Shown here one piece after another: positions 10,093 through 22,000 of a DNA stretch of 33,085 nt. The stretch's first letter is position 1, and each line of letters starts with the position of its first letter. Below the pieces are notes generated by a model that did not search any database, was not told where the DNA came from, and worked only from the letters and a program-made list of their open reading frames with translations. The position numbers were made by a program, and so were the translations under genes. The stretch covers positions 13,843 to 46,927 of the forward strand of contig KN882689.1 in the NCBI GenBank assembly GCA_000934455.1, in the 5' to 3' direction. This DNA comes from Apostichopus parvimensis. Taxonomy: Eukaryota > Echinodermata > Holothuroidea > Aspidochirotida > Stichopodidae.

Positions 10093-13000
10093 CTGCATTG
10101 AAGAAACAAATCAATAAAAGCATACTCAGATAAAATAATGGCCAGTCAGCCTGTCAGTCAGTCAGACATCTTAGAACAAGCATTATCTATCACATAAAAT
10201 GATCATTGGGAGAGATTTAACCCTTTTTAAGCAAATCAAAACTCGTCACTAAACATGACAGTAAGGTAAATACTGATCACAGGTTGTCCAAGATTGGTTC
10301 CGAATTGCTACTGGACTCTTCAGGCTTAGCCACCTTTATTAGCCTTTTTGGCCTGGTCAGATTCTGGTTACAATTTCAGAGTGATAATCCACAAGTTCTA
10401 CACAAGTTAACACTGACTTGAAAATATCAAAAATTGAATCATAGTATATCTTACCTGATAATTTCTTAATTCCAAATTTTCTATATTTCACAAGTTCTCT
10501 TATTCTACTTTTGATCTGTTTTTCTTCTGCAAAAGAAACAAAATATGGGGAAAAATTGTCAGTGAATTTAACAGAGAGACAAAGAAGATAGAATACAAAA
10601 GATAAAACATACTGGCTTTTATTGAGTAACATATTTTCGAAGAGCCATATAAAATAATTAAGTACTTTCAAAACATTCATTTTGGATAAAGGTTTGCTAA
10701 TTAACTTTAATCCATAAAAGGAAGCATAGCGCAGTGTGATGTCTATTTAACAGTAGGTTTACCAAACCTACCAACTACAGTTCAAGAAATGAATCCCAAA
10801 TGAACAATGAACAAACTAAGACACCGCCCTCACTCTTTGCAATCGAGCGATAAATGAGTCCTTTCCGTTGAGGATGTTTGTGATGTCCACTACTGGTATT
10901 GACTCATAACTTAAGGGGCCAGTTCTAAATGATCCAAATCTCAAAACAAGTGAGAAAAATAATTAATTGACAGCAACATTCCACACACTCAAACCAACAT
11001 AATGTCAGTTTTCATTCATTTACAGACTACAAGATAAGAGCAAAAAATGTCCACATTTTCAAAAACAGTGAAATTTGACTGAGTGACTAAACTTTTTAGA
11101 AAATGAGGGAGATGTTTCATTATGGCAGTAAATGAAACACTATAACTCAAAATGTTGTCTTTGCCATAGCATAACACATATTTATATAGTTTCAATGCCA
11201 TAGCATAACATATACTTAAATAGTTTAAATGCCATAGCATAACACATGATGAAATAGTTTCAATGTAATAGCATAACACATACTTAAATAGTTTAAATGT
11301 CATAGCATAACAAATATTAAAAGTTTCAATGCCATAGCATAACACCATATTAAAATAGTTTCAATGCCATAACATAACACATCTTTATATAGTTTCAATG
11401 TCATAGCATAACACATACTGAAATAGTTTAAATATTATAGCATAACACATATTAAAATAGTTTCAATGTCATAGCATAACACATTAAAATAGTTCCAATG
11501 CCATAGCATAACACATATTTAGTTAGTTTACATGTCATAGCATAACACATACTTATATAGTTTCAATGCCATAGCATAACACATATTAAAATAGTTTCAA
11601 TGCCATAGCATAACACATATTCAAATAGCTTCAATGAAATTTCCTCTCTTTAATTTTTTTAGTTTAAGTAGCATTTTTTAGTTGCTTTCCTGGTAAATAA
11701 ATCTTGGAAATAGGACCTGAATACCAAAAAGAGTATTAATTTTTCTACGGGTATAAAACTGCCAAGACAGGGATCCCTAGTGCATACAGCTTACAGTTTA
11801 TCAATTACAACACCATGCAGGTAAATTAATGTAACCTTATTGCAAATTCTAAAAAAGCAAAAAGTTCAGGTTCAGTCCTTTCTCACAAGGTAAAAGCAAA
11901 CTCAAAAAAAAAAAAATTACACCAACAGATTTTGCTTACTTTTAACTGCAATCAACAGTCCATTATCTTTATATACACTGTAAACCATACATACATGAAT
12001 ATTGTTACCCTGTGTACATCAAACTAACCAAGTAATGGTCCAATTTCAAAACAGTGGAGGTGAATTAGAAGGAAGAAAATGGGCATGAATGGGGGGAGGG
12101 TGAGGACCAGAGGGGCTCAGAAGGAATATCATGAATAACTTACGTTGGACGTTAGAATGCAGTTCTTCTACTGCCTTCAATGAAATACATGGCGCAAACG
12201 GCCTCAATCTTTCCATGAATTCTGTTTCTTCTTTTGAAGGTTTCTTTTTAACTGAAAATTTAAAAAGAAAAAAGAACAACCATGTGAATACACAAATAAA
12301 TGACAAATTCAATATTATGATAATCCTGATGTGGGCAAGACCTCAGCTCTACCAGCTGAGCAACATCCAGGCCTAAATTGATAGCAATTCTAATTGATAC
12401 ATGTCTTCAAAAAGAGCCCAATTTTTTTGATCTGAAAAGTGTTTTGAACGAATCATCTCAGAATTACGCTCTTTGTTCTAGGGATCGAGGTATCATTTAT
12501 CAAGAATTAAAATTTCTCTTTAAATCGCCTTTCCTGCTGCTTCCTGGGTGTTCCATCGAATTAACTTGTGCGATCCCGGTATGCGAGGCTGCTTCCGAAT
12601 GGGCTCCCCCGGCAAAGAAATGGAATGGTCGTGACTTTCTTGACTGTTCCAGGTTTGCACGCAAACCGGCATAGGAAACATTCCTGTTTATTGAAGGATA
12701 TCATGCAAAGGAAATGCCTTCTCTAGTCCGTGGGACACTATTTTCCTTCGGAGCAACTCTTGAATCTATGCCCCCGCTATAAAAATATAAGGTGTCTCTT
12801 CATTGCTATGATTATTCATGGTGACATGAATATAAATCTCTATTGATTACTAATTACTACTACCTTGCACACTTTTGTGGTGAGTGAATTTAGGTCGTAG
12901 AATTCTTCATAGAGACTGGGATGTTCTTGCTCTGCTTTTGTCTGTGGATACCAGCCATTACTGGCCTTACCCCTCAATTACACCCCATCTCTCTCCCTTC

Positions 13001-16000
13001 AAAATCACATCATTTATTACAAACTTACCTTCCTTTTCTTTTTCTTTATCTTTATCTTTTCTGGACTTTTGAGGCACTGTTGATACAACAGCTGCTATTA
13101 GACCGTAATCCCTAGCGATCTTTTTTCTTCTTAATCTCTCCTTCAACGCTCTGGTATACATATCTACATGAGCTTCTTTAAGAGCTACATGAATGAAAGT
13201 AATAAAAAGTAATTGTTTTCATTTTTGTTTAAATAATGAAATGTAACATCAATGTAACATCATCAGTATTAAGATGTCAAAAAAGGAAACACAGATATAC
13301 CTCTTTCTTTTGAGGAACAGTTATGCTCTTTGATTATTTATACCTCAGGGATAAAAATCCTGTTTGGTTACTACCACTTACTATCATCCTAGTACTGAAT
13401 AGCTCTGTTGGTTCAGTGCAGGACTTGTATTGATATGGTCATTAATTTAAATCCCCTTCTACCCTATAACTTTACTTGCTCTTTCAAAAACAAAACAAAA
13501 AAGAATGAGAAAGAAATACACAGGAATGCATGTAGTTACTACTGCTATGTATATCCCCTCTCCTCTCCCCCCCCCCCCCCCCGTGTGACTTGTTAAATAG
13601 GACTTAATCTGTAGCTACCATATAAAGCTAAGCTGTACGTCAAGTTTACATGTGAGTCCATTCTACTAACATGGAAAGAAACTGGGCTACGAAATACCAA
13701 GATCCGACTGGAATCACTGATTACTGGCTCATTCCACCTTCTTTTGGTGAAGTATTCAGGGGGGCCTCTTAGTCTAATCAGTTTCAATCTTATCTTGAGT
13801 AATACATGGAAAGGTTTGGGTAAAACTGCTGATCGAACACAACAAGTGCTTAACAAGACTGACTTGCTTTACGACATACCGTGGGAATACTTCCAGATAC
13901 TATGAAACATCCGAGTCTTTTTTTTTACGAAGACGGCAGTAAGACTCTGGAAGAGTCGTGGACTCACCTATGTCTAATTCGTCGTCTTCCAGAGACACCT
14001 GCAGATGGCTGACTATTTTTTCAGCATCGTTGTTAGATTCCTGCAGGAAGAAAAACAGAAATATACAATGTTCGTTAGCTAGAGAGGGGTGTTTAAATTC
14101 TCTGAATTATCTCAATGGAAACAGGCAAATTGCTAGTAAGAAGTCTTACATGAATTCTTTGATTAACAGTGGTATCATAGCAGGGTATAGATTCTTGTCC
14201 CATCCTAAAGAGACTTACACGGCTAACGGCTTCAAACGAACAAACCAGCTTCATATGTACATGCGTTTTGGCATGTTACTACTATTTGAATGATACTCCA
14301 GCAAAACAGCTTCTCATCTTAAAATTTTGTTTGAATATTACATTGGTGGTAAACGGTCACCAAAAACTTGTCTCTAAGTTTTAGGATACTAAATTCATTT
14401 AAAGTGTACAAAAAGAACATTCCTAGATGTTCTGACACAGTTTCACAGACATTGAATACAGCCCTGGAATAATTTATTAACTGTTATGCAAAATATCAGC
14501 ATAAAATTATTCCCCAATTTGCAAAAGTGATAAAATCAGAGATCTAAATACACCAGAAATCAGGTGAATGTTTTGCAGCTGGTGGTAGAGTACCAGTCAA
14601 ATTTTGAAAATGAATAACAATTTCTTCATAATGATCACTTTTATACATCATATTTCCCAATCTTGTAATTTTCTATTGAACTGTATAAAATGCTCGTGAT
14701 ATCAAGATCTAAGTTTCTTTCAGTAGAAACCGACAACAAAAGGAATTACTCCTCTCGGAATGTGATCAAAATTTGATTTCCGTCAAAATTGCAATAGTTT
14801 TTTCTCCCCTTTTTTCCTGTATCAACAAGGGAAACTCCAAGACTGAAATTGACATTTATTATATATGCAAAGCTGAGCCAAATGAATAATGACATCATTG
14901 TGAACAACTAAGAATACTGTCCTTAATAGCAGGCCTACTTATGGACAATCACAAAAAATACACTCTTCCCATGGTGGTGATGTACGGTTACTGGTTGTGC
15001 TCCTTGTACACTGTGTTGAATATACACGGCTACAAGTTAATACAGACAGGGTAGCAAGGAATAATTAAGTGTCAAAATTTGTCATAGAACTTTAGAAAGG
15101 ATGTGAACTTTGCCTCTTTTCAAAATACTTTGGTTCCTTTGTACAAAAACTGCTATGTATACCAATTTGCCCGTTTCACATGGCATTTTATCGATTCGAT
15201 ACCGGATAAATTATTCACTGGGTAGTCGCCATGTCTAAACCTCAAATCATAATCACTTTTTCAAACACTATTTGATTCTAAAAGCTGCAACATTGAAACA
15301 GTGTAAAATATATATATATATATGTTTTTGGATTTTGAAGCACTTTCATGAACTATTTCACCCATTTACAGGAATAATATAGTATACATCAACACATGCA
15401 TTAAGTTGGGGATATAATTCTTTGCTTCCAGCATTGAAACTCAAACCTTTACAAGTATAAAATCTCTTTCCCATTCTGGCAAGATCTGATCCAACCATCC
15501 AGGACATCAAATGTTTGACGTACAAGACTGACTCACAGAGCGACATCAGAGAGATTTTCATTATTGTTTTATCCATTGAAAGGACATCTCTTACTGTAAA
15601 CTGTCCGACACATTCATCTAAATTTCAGACCTGAGCAGACGAGAGACATTGCGCCCTCATCCTGATGCAGACTCACCCGCTCAAAGTCGTCCCGTAATGG
15701 CATGTAACCTAATTCGTGTTGTTCGAGAAGTGGAAGTTCTACTGGCGCAAAGTTGTTGCTGAGACTGGGAGAGAGCGGTCCTGTAAAAACAAACCACCAT
15801 AGAGGATGAAAGAAAGACATTCCACTTAAAACTGTGCTGTTTGAAATTTGTCATTTAAATTGATTGAAATTGAAAACTTATTGAAATTTGAAATTGAAAT
15901 AATTGAAATATGAAATAAATCGGAACTTTTTTTAGAACTTGATCAATGTACCTTAACTGATGGGACATTCATAGAGATGGGTTGGGGTTAAAAGTTAGAG

Positions 16001-19000
16001 AATCAAAGGTCGTTTTTATTGATTTACTTTTGCTTTGGAACAACAGCATCTTGTGACAAAACAAGACGCCACAAACTGATCCACATACAAAAGTAATTGG
16101 TTCCTCTACACTGTGTGAGTGTCCACAAAGTGGAAATATCCAGTGAGTTTTTTGATGATTGCAACCTCAACATGTGCAAAAGTGACATGGCAGGTAACAT
16201 AATACACCAGAAGCTCTCTTTTATACATTTAAATATAAAGAGCCCGACTGCATTTGTCCTACTTCAAAGAATCTCGGAGGACATGATTAATCTTTTCTCG
16301 AGTCTCAAGGGTGATGTTAAGAAGCCAACCAAATAATTGAGTCATTAAAGATACCCTTTTATATAGATCAAATATTAAAAGATTGAGCACTGACTGGAAA
16401 CTCACCATCATCTGAACATGTATGGTCAATAACTGGGTTCGGTCGGACCTTTGGTAAAGTAGCTACAAAGAACGATGAAATAAATATCATATATTACAAG
16501 TTTCACATTCTTTAAGCATAATTTATAGTCACTTAAAAAAGTGTGCTTAAACCATGTCAAGAGAGCTACGCAATTCTTGGTGAGACTTGGAGATTTTACA
16601 CACGGATATGTAATGGATACCGGTCCTAGGCTTTACACACAGCAATTGTTGCTAGTGAGATATCAACAGCATCAGTACCAGTATGAGTAGAGGTCCACTT
16701 GGTGTGAGTACAAGATTCTAAGTGTGTGTGCGTAAGTACAAGATTCAAAGCACTTGTTTTGTATTTTGACCGAGGACTTGAACAAAAGAATTCCACGTCC
16801 TCGGTTGTGATTTCTAAAGAATCACCATGTCCTCGAAAGAATTCTATTGTTATGGGGTATTGTTAAGGTTAGGGTACGTGGAATTGAACAATGGAAAATA
16901 GCGTTGTGCGGTAGTCGGATTTCACACAACCGGTAGTGTTGCAATATGAATACCGGTATCGTTACTACAACCGGTATTTTCCTCAACTTTCATCTACGGT
17001 TCAAAGCACTTAGTTACGAGACCGTCAATGTCATACATTCAATATGCATAGCCTAGGCTATGTACATACTCTTACACGCACGTTTATAAAAAAAAAATTA
17101 AAAAAATAACACGCTAACGCTATATTAGGGCCTTTGTTTTTTAACATACACTTCCAAAAAGAAAAGCACAAACCTTTAAAAAAAGCAACCCACACCATCC
17201 TTCATTCATACTCGACGTACGATATTAGATTAACACGTTCGCACGTGGATTAAACTTGTAATCCGTACACAAACATAAATTGGGAGTTCCCCACTATTCC
17301 ATGATATTGGAATAGGGCAACCCCTTCAAGTTCAAAAGTTCACAATGAAAAGTTTTTCACTATCAACAAGTCACCACGTGTTTGGAACTTCAGACGATAA
17401 GAATATAACATAGGGGCTACGTAAATACGGGATTATAAACTACATACATAAGAATAGTACAGATTTATTTATATCGTTAATTGGCTGTTGTTTACTCCAG
17501 GAAATATACTTTTAATACGTGCAATATCAATCTTTTGTACAAAAGTTCTTAAAAATTAAAAAAGTGGCGAAAGATAAATATAAATGACATCGTGGAACCC
17601 CCCGCATTAATAAACGAATCCATTTCATTACAGCATCAAATCTCAAGTACTGCACTGCTGTGTACCAGTACCGTACCCTAGGCTATAATAATATACAGTC
17701 CCATGCGAAGATGGATTTAAACTGGATATACTCCCTGCGGTTTTGGCTCAAAATTTATAAAATCGTTAAAATTATTATAACAAAATGAGGTGAAATGCAT
17801 AAGGGTAAGATTTTGTACATGGGAACCTTGACAATCATCGTTTGAAGGAAGAATAAATAACGAAAATTTCAGTATAACTTTGAGGTCCCGTAACATGTTG
17901 AGCGCAAGTAACGTTCGATATTTGGTGTAGCCTAGGTCAAATTACTACGTGAAAAGTTGATTTGTTAATATATAGGTCTACAGGTAGGCCAGTACGTAAG
18001 TTGATCAGATATTATTCAAACTAAGAACACAGAAACCAGAAAAAAATCGTGTTTTGTTTTCTTTATTTCAAATAGTAACACGTAGATATTTTTATTATGT
18101 CCGGGATTCCCGGGAATGATACCGAAACGAATGTAATAACCGGTTGTTTTCCCAATACCGGTAGTAGTTACACATTGCACTGTGATTGGGATTAGTCAAT
18201 ACCGGTTTCGGGATACCGGGATTCACTTGACTACCGGGATCCCGCACAACCCTAATGGAAAAAACAATGGGGTCCTCAGTCTGAATGTAAAAGACACCTG
18301 TACAGTATATGTGTGTGTGTGAGTACAAGAGTCTATTTGTGTGGGAGTACAAGATTCTGAGTGTGTGTACAAGTACCTCTTCTTGCAGTGGTACATCTAT
18401 ACCAGCTTTTCCAAAATGCCCTGAGTGCCAGTACAGGCTAGCATACAATTTACAAGTATGGACTTAACACATATCTGATACTGAGGTTGCAATTAATCTC
18501 AATGAGAGATTCAAAAAAAGTTTTGAATGAAAATGTTACATGGCAAACCTACCCTAGAATCTTCAAATGCTCAAAATAGTAATGGACCAAGCATGGAATT
18601 TTTCTTGTCTTCACAAGCATCGTTAGTACACAATACTCCCATCAGTTAGAATTTCACAAAAGATTGCAATTTATTGTTGGTATGTGATTTGAACAGCCCA
18701 ATTATATACATACATAATTTGCATACCCCTCATTCAAAATCATAGTTCAATGGGATTGCGAACATTTGACTGTTCATGATGAGTGAGTTATAGAAAACAC
18801 TTATCCCATTACAGAAAATGTTGCATCCCACAATTTTACTGCCAGATTGCAAACTTTGGACGTTAGAGGAGCATGTTGCGTTTAGGTATCACTCCAAAGT
18901 GACGCCAGATACCATTTATTGTGATCCTTACGCTACTCCAAGCATGTCCCACCCAAGAAAGTCTGATATATGTCTATTTAAAGCAAATTTTTTTTTCTTC

Positions 19001-22000
19001 TTTTTGGAGGTTTTGATTGGCAGTTATTGATACATGTAAAGGAAATTGCTAAAACGCATGGCTCAGTTACATCTAGTAATATAGGCCTAGCACATGAATG
19101 TATGTATAAAGTGAGCAGAACAGGCAGTTGTTATTTCCGACGTCAAAAATTGTGTTTAACGAAAAGATTAATTTTTCGTTACTTAGCGTTCGTCAAGTAA
19201 AAATTCTAACACAGTAATCTCTTTCATCAATTGCAAGTTGCTGATTTGTTAATGCATGTAAGTGACAATGGAATGCTAAAAATTCCAGAAGAACGCAATA
19301 TGGACCTTTGATCCCTAATATCAGCTGACCTAACATAATTTGGTAGACAATAGTGACACCATCAGTTTTCTTTAAAACCATAAAAAAGGACGCCACCAGA
19401 TTTTTGCAACATTCAAAGCAAACTTCAACCTTTTCATGAATAACCAATTGTGTCAAGTCTCGCTACGTACTAAAATTTAAAAGAAATTTGAAATTACATA
19501 TCACAGATACTTTAAAATTTAAGTAATCTTACCACCTCCAATATTTGCACCTAAGTAGCATTTTGAGTAATGGTCCTTTACTTCTTCTTTACTCTTAGTA
19601 CCAACATGAGCAGCTGCAGCTTCCCTGTAGAGAAAGGAGAATAGAAGCATGTTACTAGATTGAATGTACAGCAGTTACTTTACTTAGTTGAAATATCTTC
19701 AAAATTCTCCTTTTGCCGAACCATTAGTCCAAAGTTTTTTTATTTCTTCACTTTTTCAAAGACAAGACAAGATAAGAATGTTTTACCAAATATATGCCAC
19801 CCAGTACTCCGGGCAATTCACAATATGCTAGCTGGAGTTCAAATCACAATGACAATTTTATTTTTACACAATCTATCTTGTCAGTTAACCTGCATATTGT
19901 ACTGTATACATAGAGTAAGTAACCTTGTAGCGCAGGCCAAGAGTATGTTATAATTTCCAGAGCATATTATACTTTATATATAGATTGAGTAACCGTGTAG
20001 CACAGGCCAAGAGCATATCGTACTTGGGAGTGTTAGCTCAGTGGTTAATGCCGGTGCCTTTCAATCATAAGGTCCCGAGTGTCGAGTCACTCCAAGATCA
20101 ATGTATGTCGTCCAGTTACAGAGTTGTTGACAATTCATAATCATGGACGTTAAATATGAATCTAAGAGACTGACTTCCGTCAGCTTGCCGCTTTGAAAAG
20201 CCCATGAGGCTTCTTCACGAGTTCCTGCTTGCAGGAGGATCTAAAATACTTACATAGATACATACATACTTTCCAGAGCAAATCATACTGTATATATAGA
20301 GTAAGTAACCGTGTTGCGCAGGCCAAGATGCTTTGCAAACGAGATGAAATTGTTACATGACATGGTGAAACTGTTAAAATTATGCAAAGATTCATAGAAG
20401 TTATTGTTTTTATTTGCAATATTCCATGATGTAAACATAACATGAATGAATCTCAAATTGATATGTGCAAATTTCAAATTAGAAAATTATTCCTTCTGTA
20501 AATGTTATGTATAGTGAAAAGTCTGGGTACCGTTTGAATGTATGATGAGAATACATCCTAGCTACTATTCGTACTCACCAATTACCATATCCGAATGTTT
20601 CTATTCCATCCAGCACTGCATATTCATCACTCATACTCCATGAACTGTTCCCATGTATAGAGAACAGAGAATTTTCCTGTAAAGAAGAATCATCAGCAGT
20701 TGAAAGCTAGATCTATTATCAAACATACACAGATCGTTACCATAAGAAAGAGACAGAAAAATCACCACCAGCAAACTCATGACCAGTTAAAGATATCTCT
20801 CCAAAATGCTTTGAAATTGAAAGTTCAACGTACCTCTGGTATCTAGAATAATCTGAGACTAATGTACAGTAATGTTTCGGTGGCAGCAGTACATATTTCC
20901 GGTGGTTCATTACGTTACATTCATACCTCCCTCTGATACTCTGTATTTAGCATAATTAGCTAGCATTATATCTATATGTTATTATGGTATTACCCTGTGC
21001 TTTTTAAACAATATATATAAAAAAGAAGTGTTGTACAAAAGTCAGAGTGTTTTCTCGATTTATATATGATCACATCGTTCCAGTATGTAAGAAGTAAATT
21101 CATACATTGTCATACATTTCTTTACAAATTCCTCTGTTTTCACCAAATATCTCCACTAATGAGAGATGAGAGCTTCCTTTTTTCCAGAGGTATAGATTGC
21201 AAGATAATATTGCTTTGCTTGGCAATATGTCACACTTTACTTGACCAATTTATATATGTTTTTCGAAAGTACATTCATTCATGTTTTCCAGGCTATAATC
21301 ACAACAGCATGGAGAAAATAGGGTATTTGTCATCAAACACACAAACTACCAAAACACAACCTCCTCCCTCATTCCCTCCCCCTCCCCTCCAGAAAAAAAA
21401 TCCTTTCTTATGATATATAATCAAAACTTCTCAGATGGAACGTGACGAGAATATTACATTTCGACTTACATTTTAATTCAAGCAGCCCGAAAATAAAAAT
21501 TGAACTTACTGTTATCTGGTAATCATGGTCTCTTTTATGGGTTCCTAGTTCAGCACCGGAAACAAAGCACTGTTGATTGCAACAAAAAAAAATAAAAATA
21601 AAATCAATAAGAAGTCATCCACATTATTTTTTTAGCCAAAAACATGAATTAAAAAGCCTTCACTGAATTCTACTACACATACTGTACATTGGGTCTCATC
21701 TTTTTTATCTTGGACATTTTTGAATATTGAAACAAATGTAGCCTACTGCAGCAACCACTGGGACATTCCACTAAACAAGGTTATTAAAAGGCTAGTCACT
21801 AGCATATTACATGTATTGGAAAATGTATATATGCTTGGGGCGACACATTACAACTGAAGCAAACAAACATCTATTGTCAGAGTCTTATAGATTGCTTATG
21901 GTGGTCAGTCCTATTATGCTCTTGTTACATGCAAAAACAAAGAGGAGAATTATGTTGCTAGGGAACAACAAATCCTGTCCTCTGCTTATCATGCCTATGT

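Larger units (their letters stand above)
16463..19532 (-). other. TADA2B intron 5
   Basis: 3070 bp, the second longest intron seen. About half is the nested minisatellite and hAT insertion; from 18400 to 19532 I see nothing nameable. Confidence 0.85.

Noticed and set aside
11016-11348. 110-codon minus-strand frame
   Set aside because: It is the 34-bp minisatellite read through; the peptide changes register with each unit.
11163-11635. CRISPR-like regular array (also considered for 31776-32235)
   Set aside because: Units abut with no unique spacers, and the locus is clearly an animal nuclear gene.
12378-12674. 98-codon plus-strand frame
   Set aside because: No domain recognised, lies in an intron of the opposite-strand gene, no splice context.
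13958-14293. 111-codon plus-strand frame
   Set aside because: Partly antisense to TADA2B exon 8, which has strong phase and homology support.
15614-15820. Single-exon 68-codon gene
   Set aside because: It is TADA2B exon 7 read into its flanking introns.
20025-20100. Functional tRNA gene
   Set aside because: Mutated T arm, no clean acceptor pairing, and attached to a SINE body and tail.
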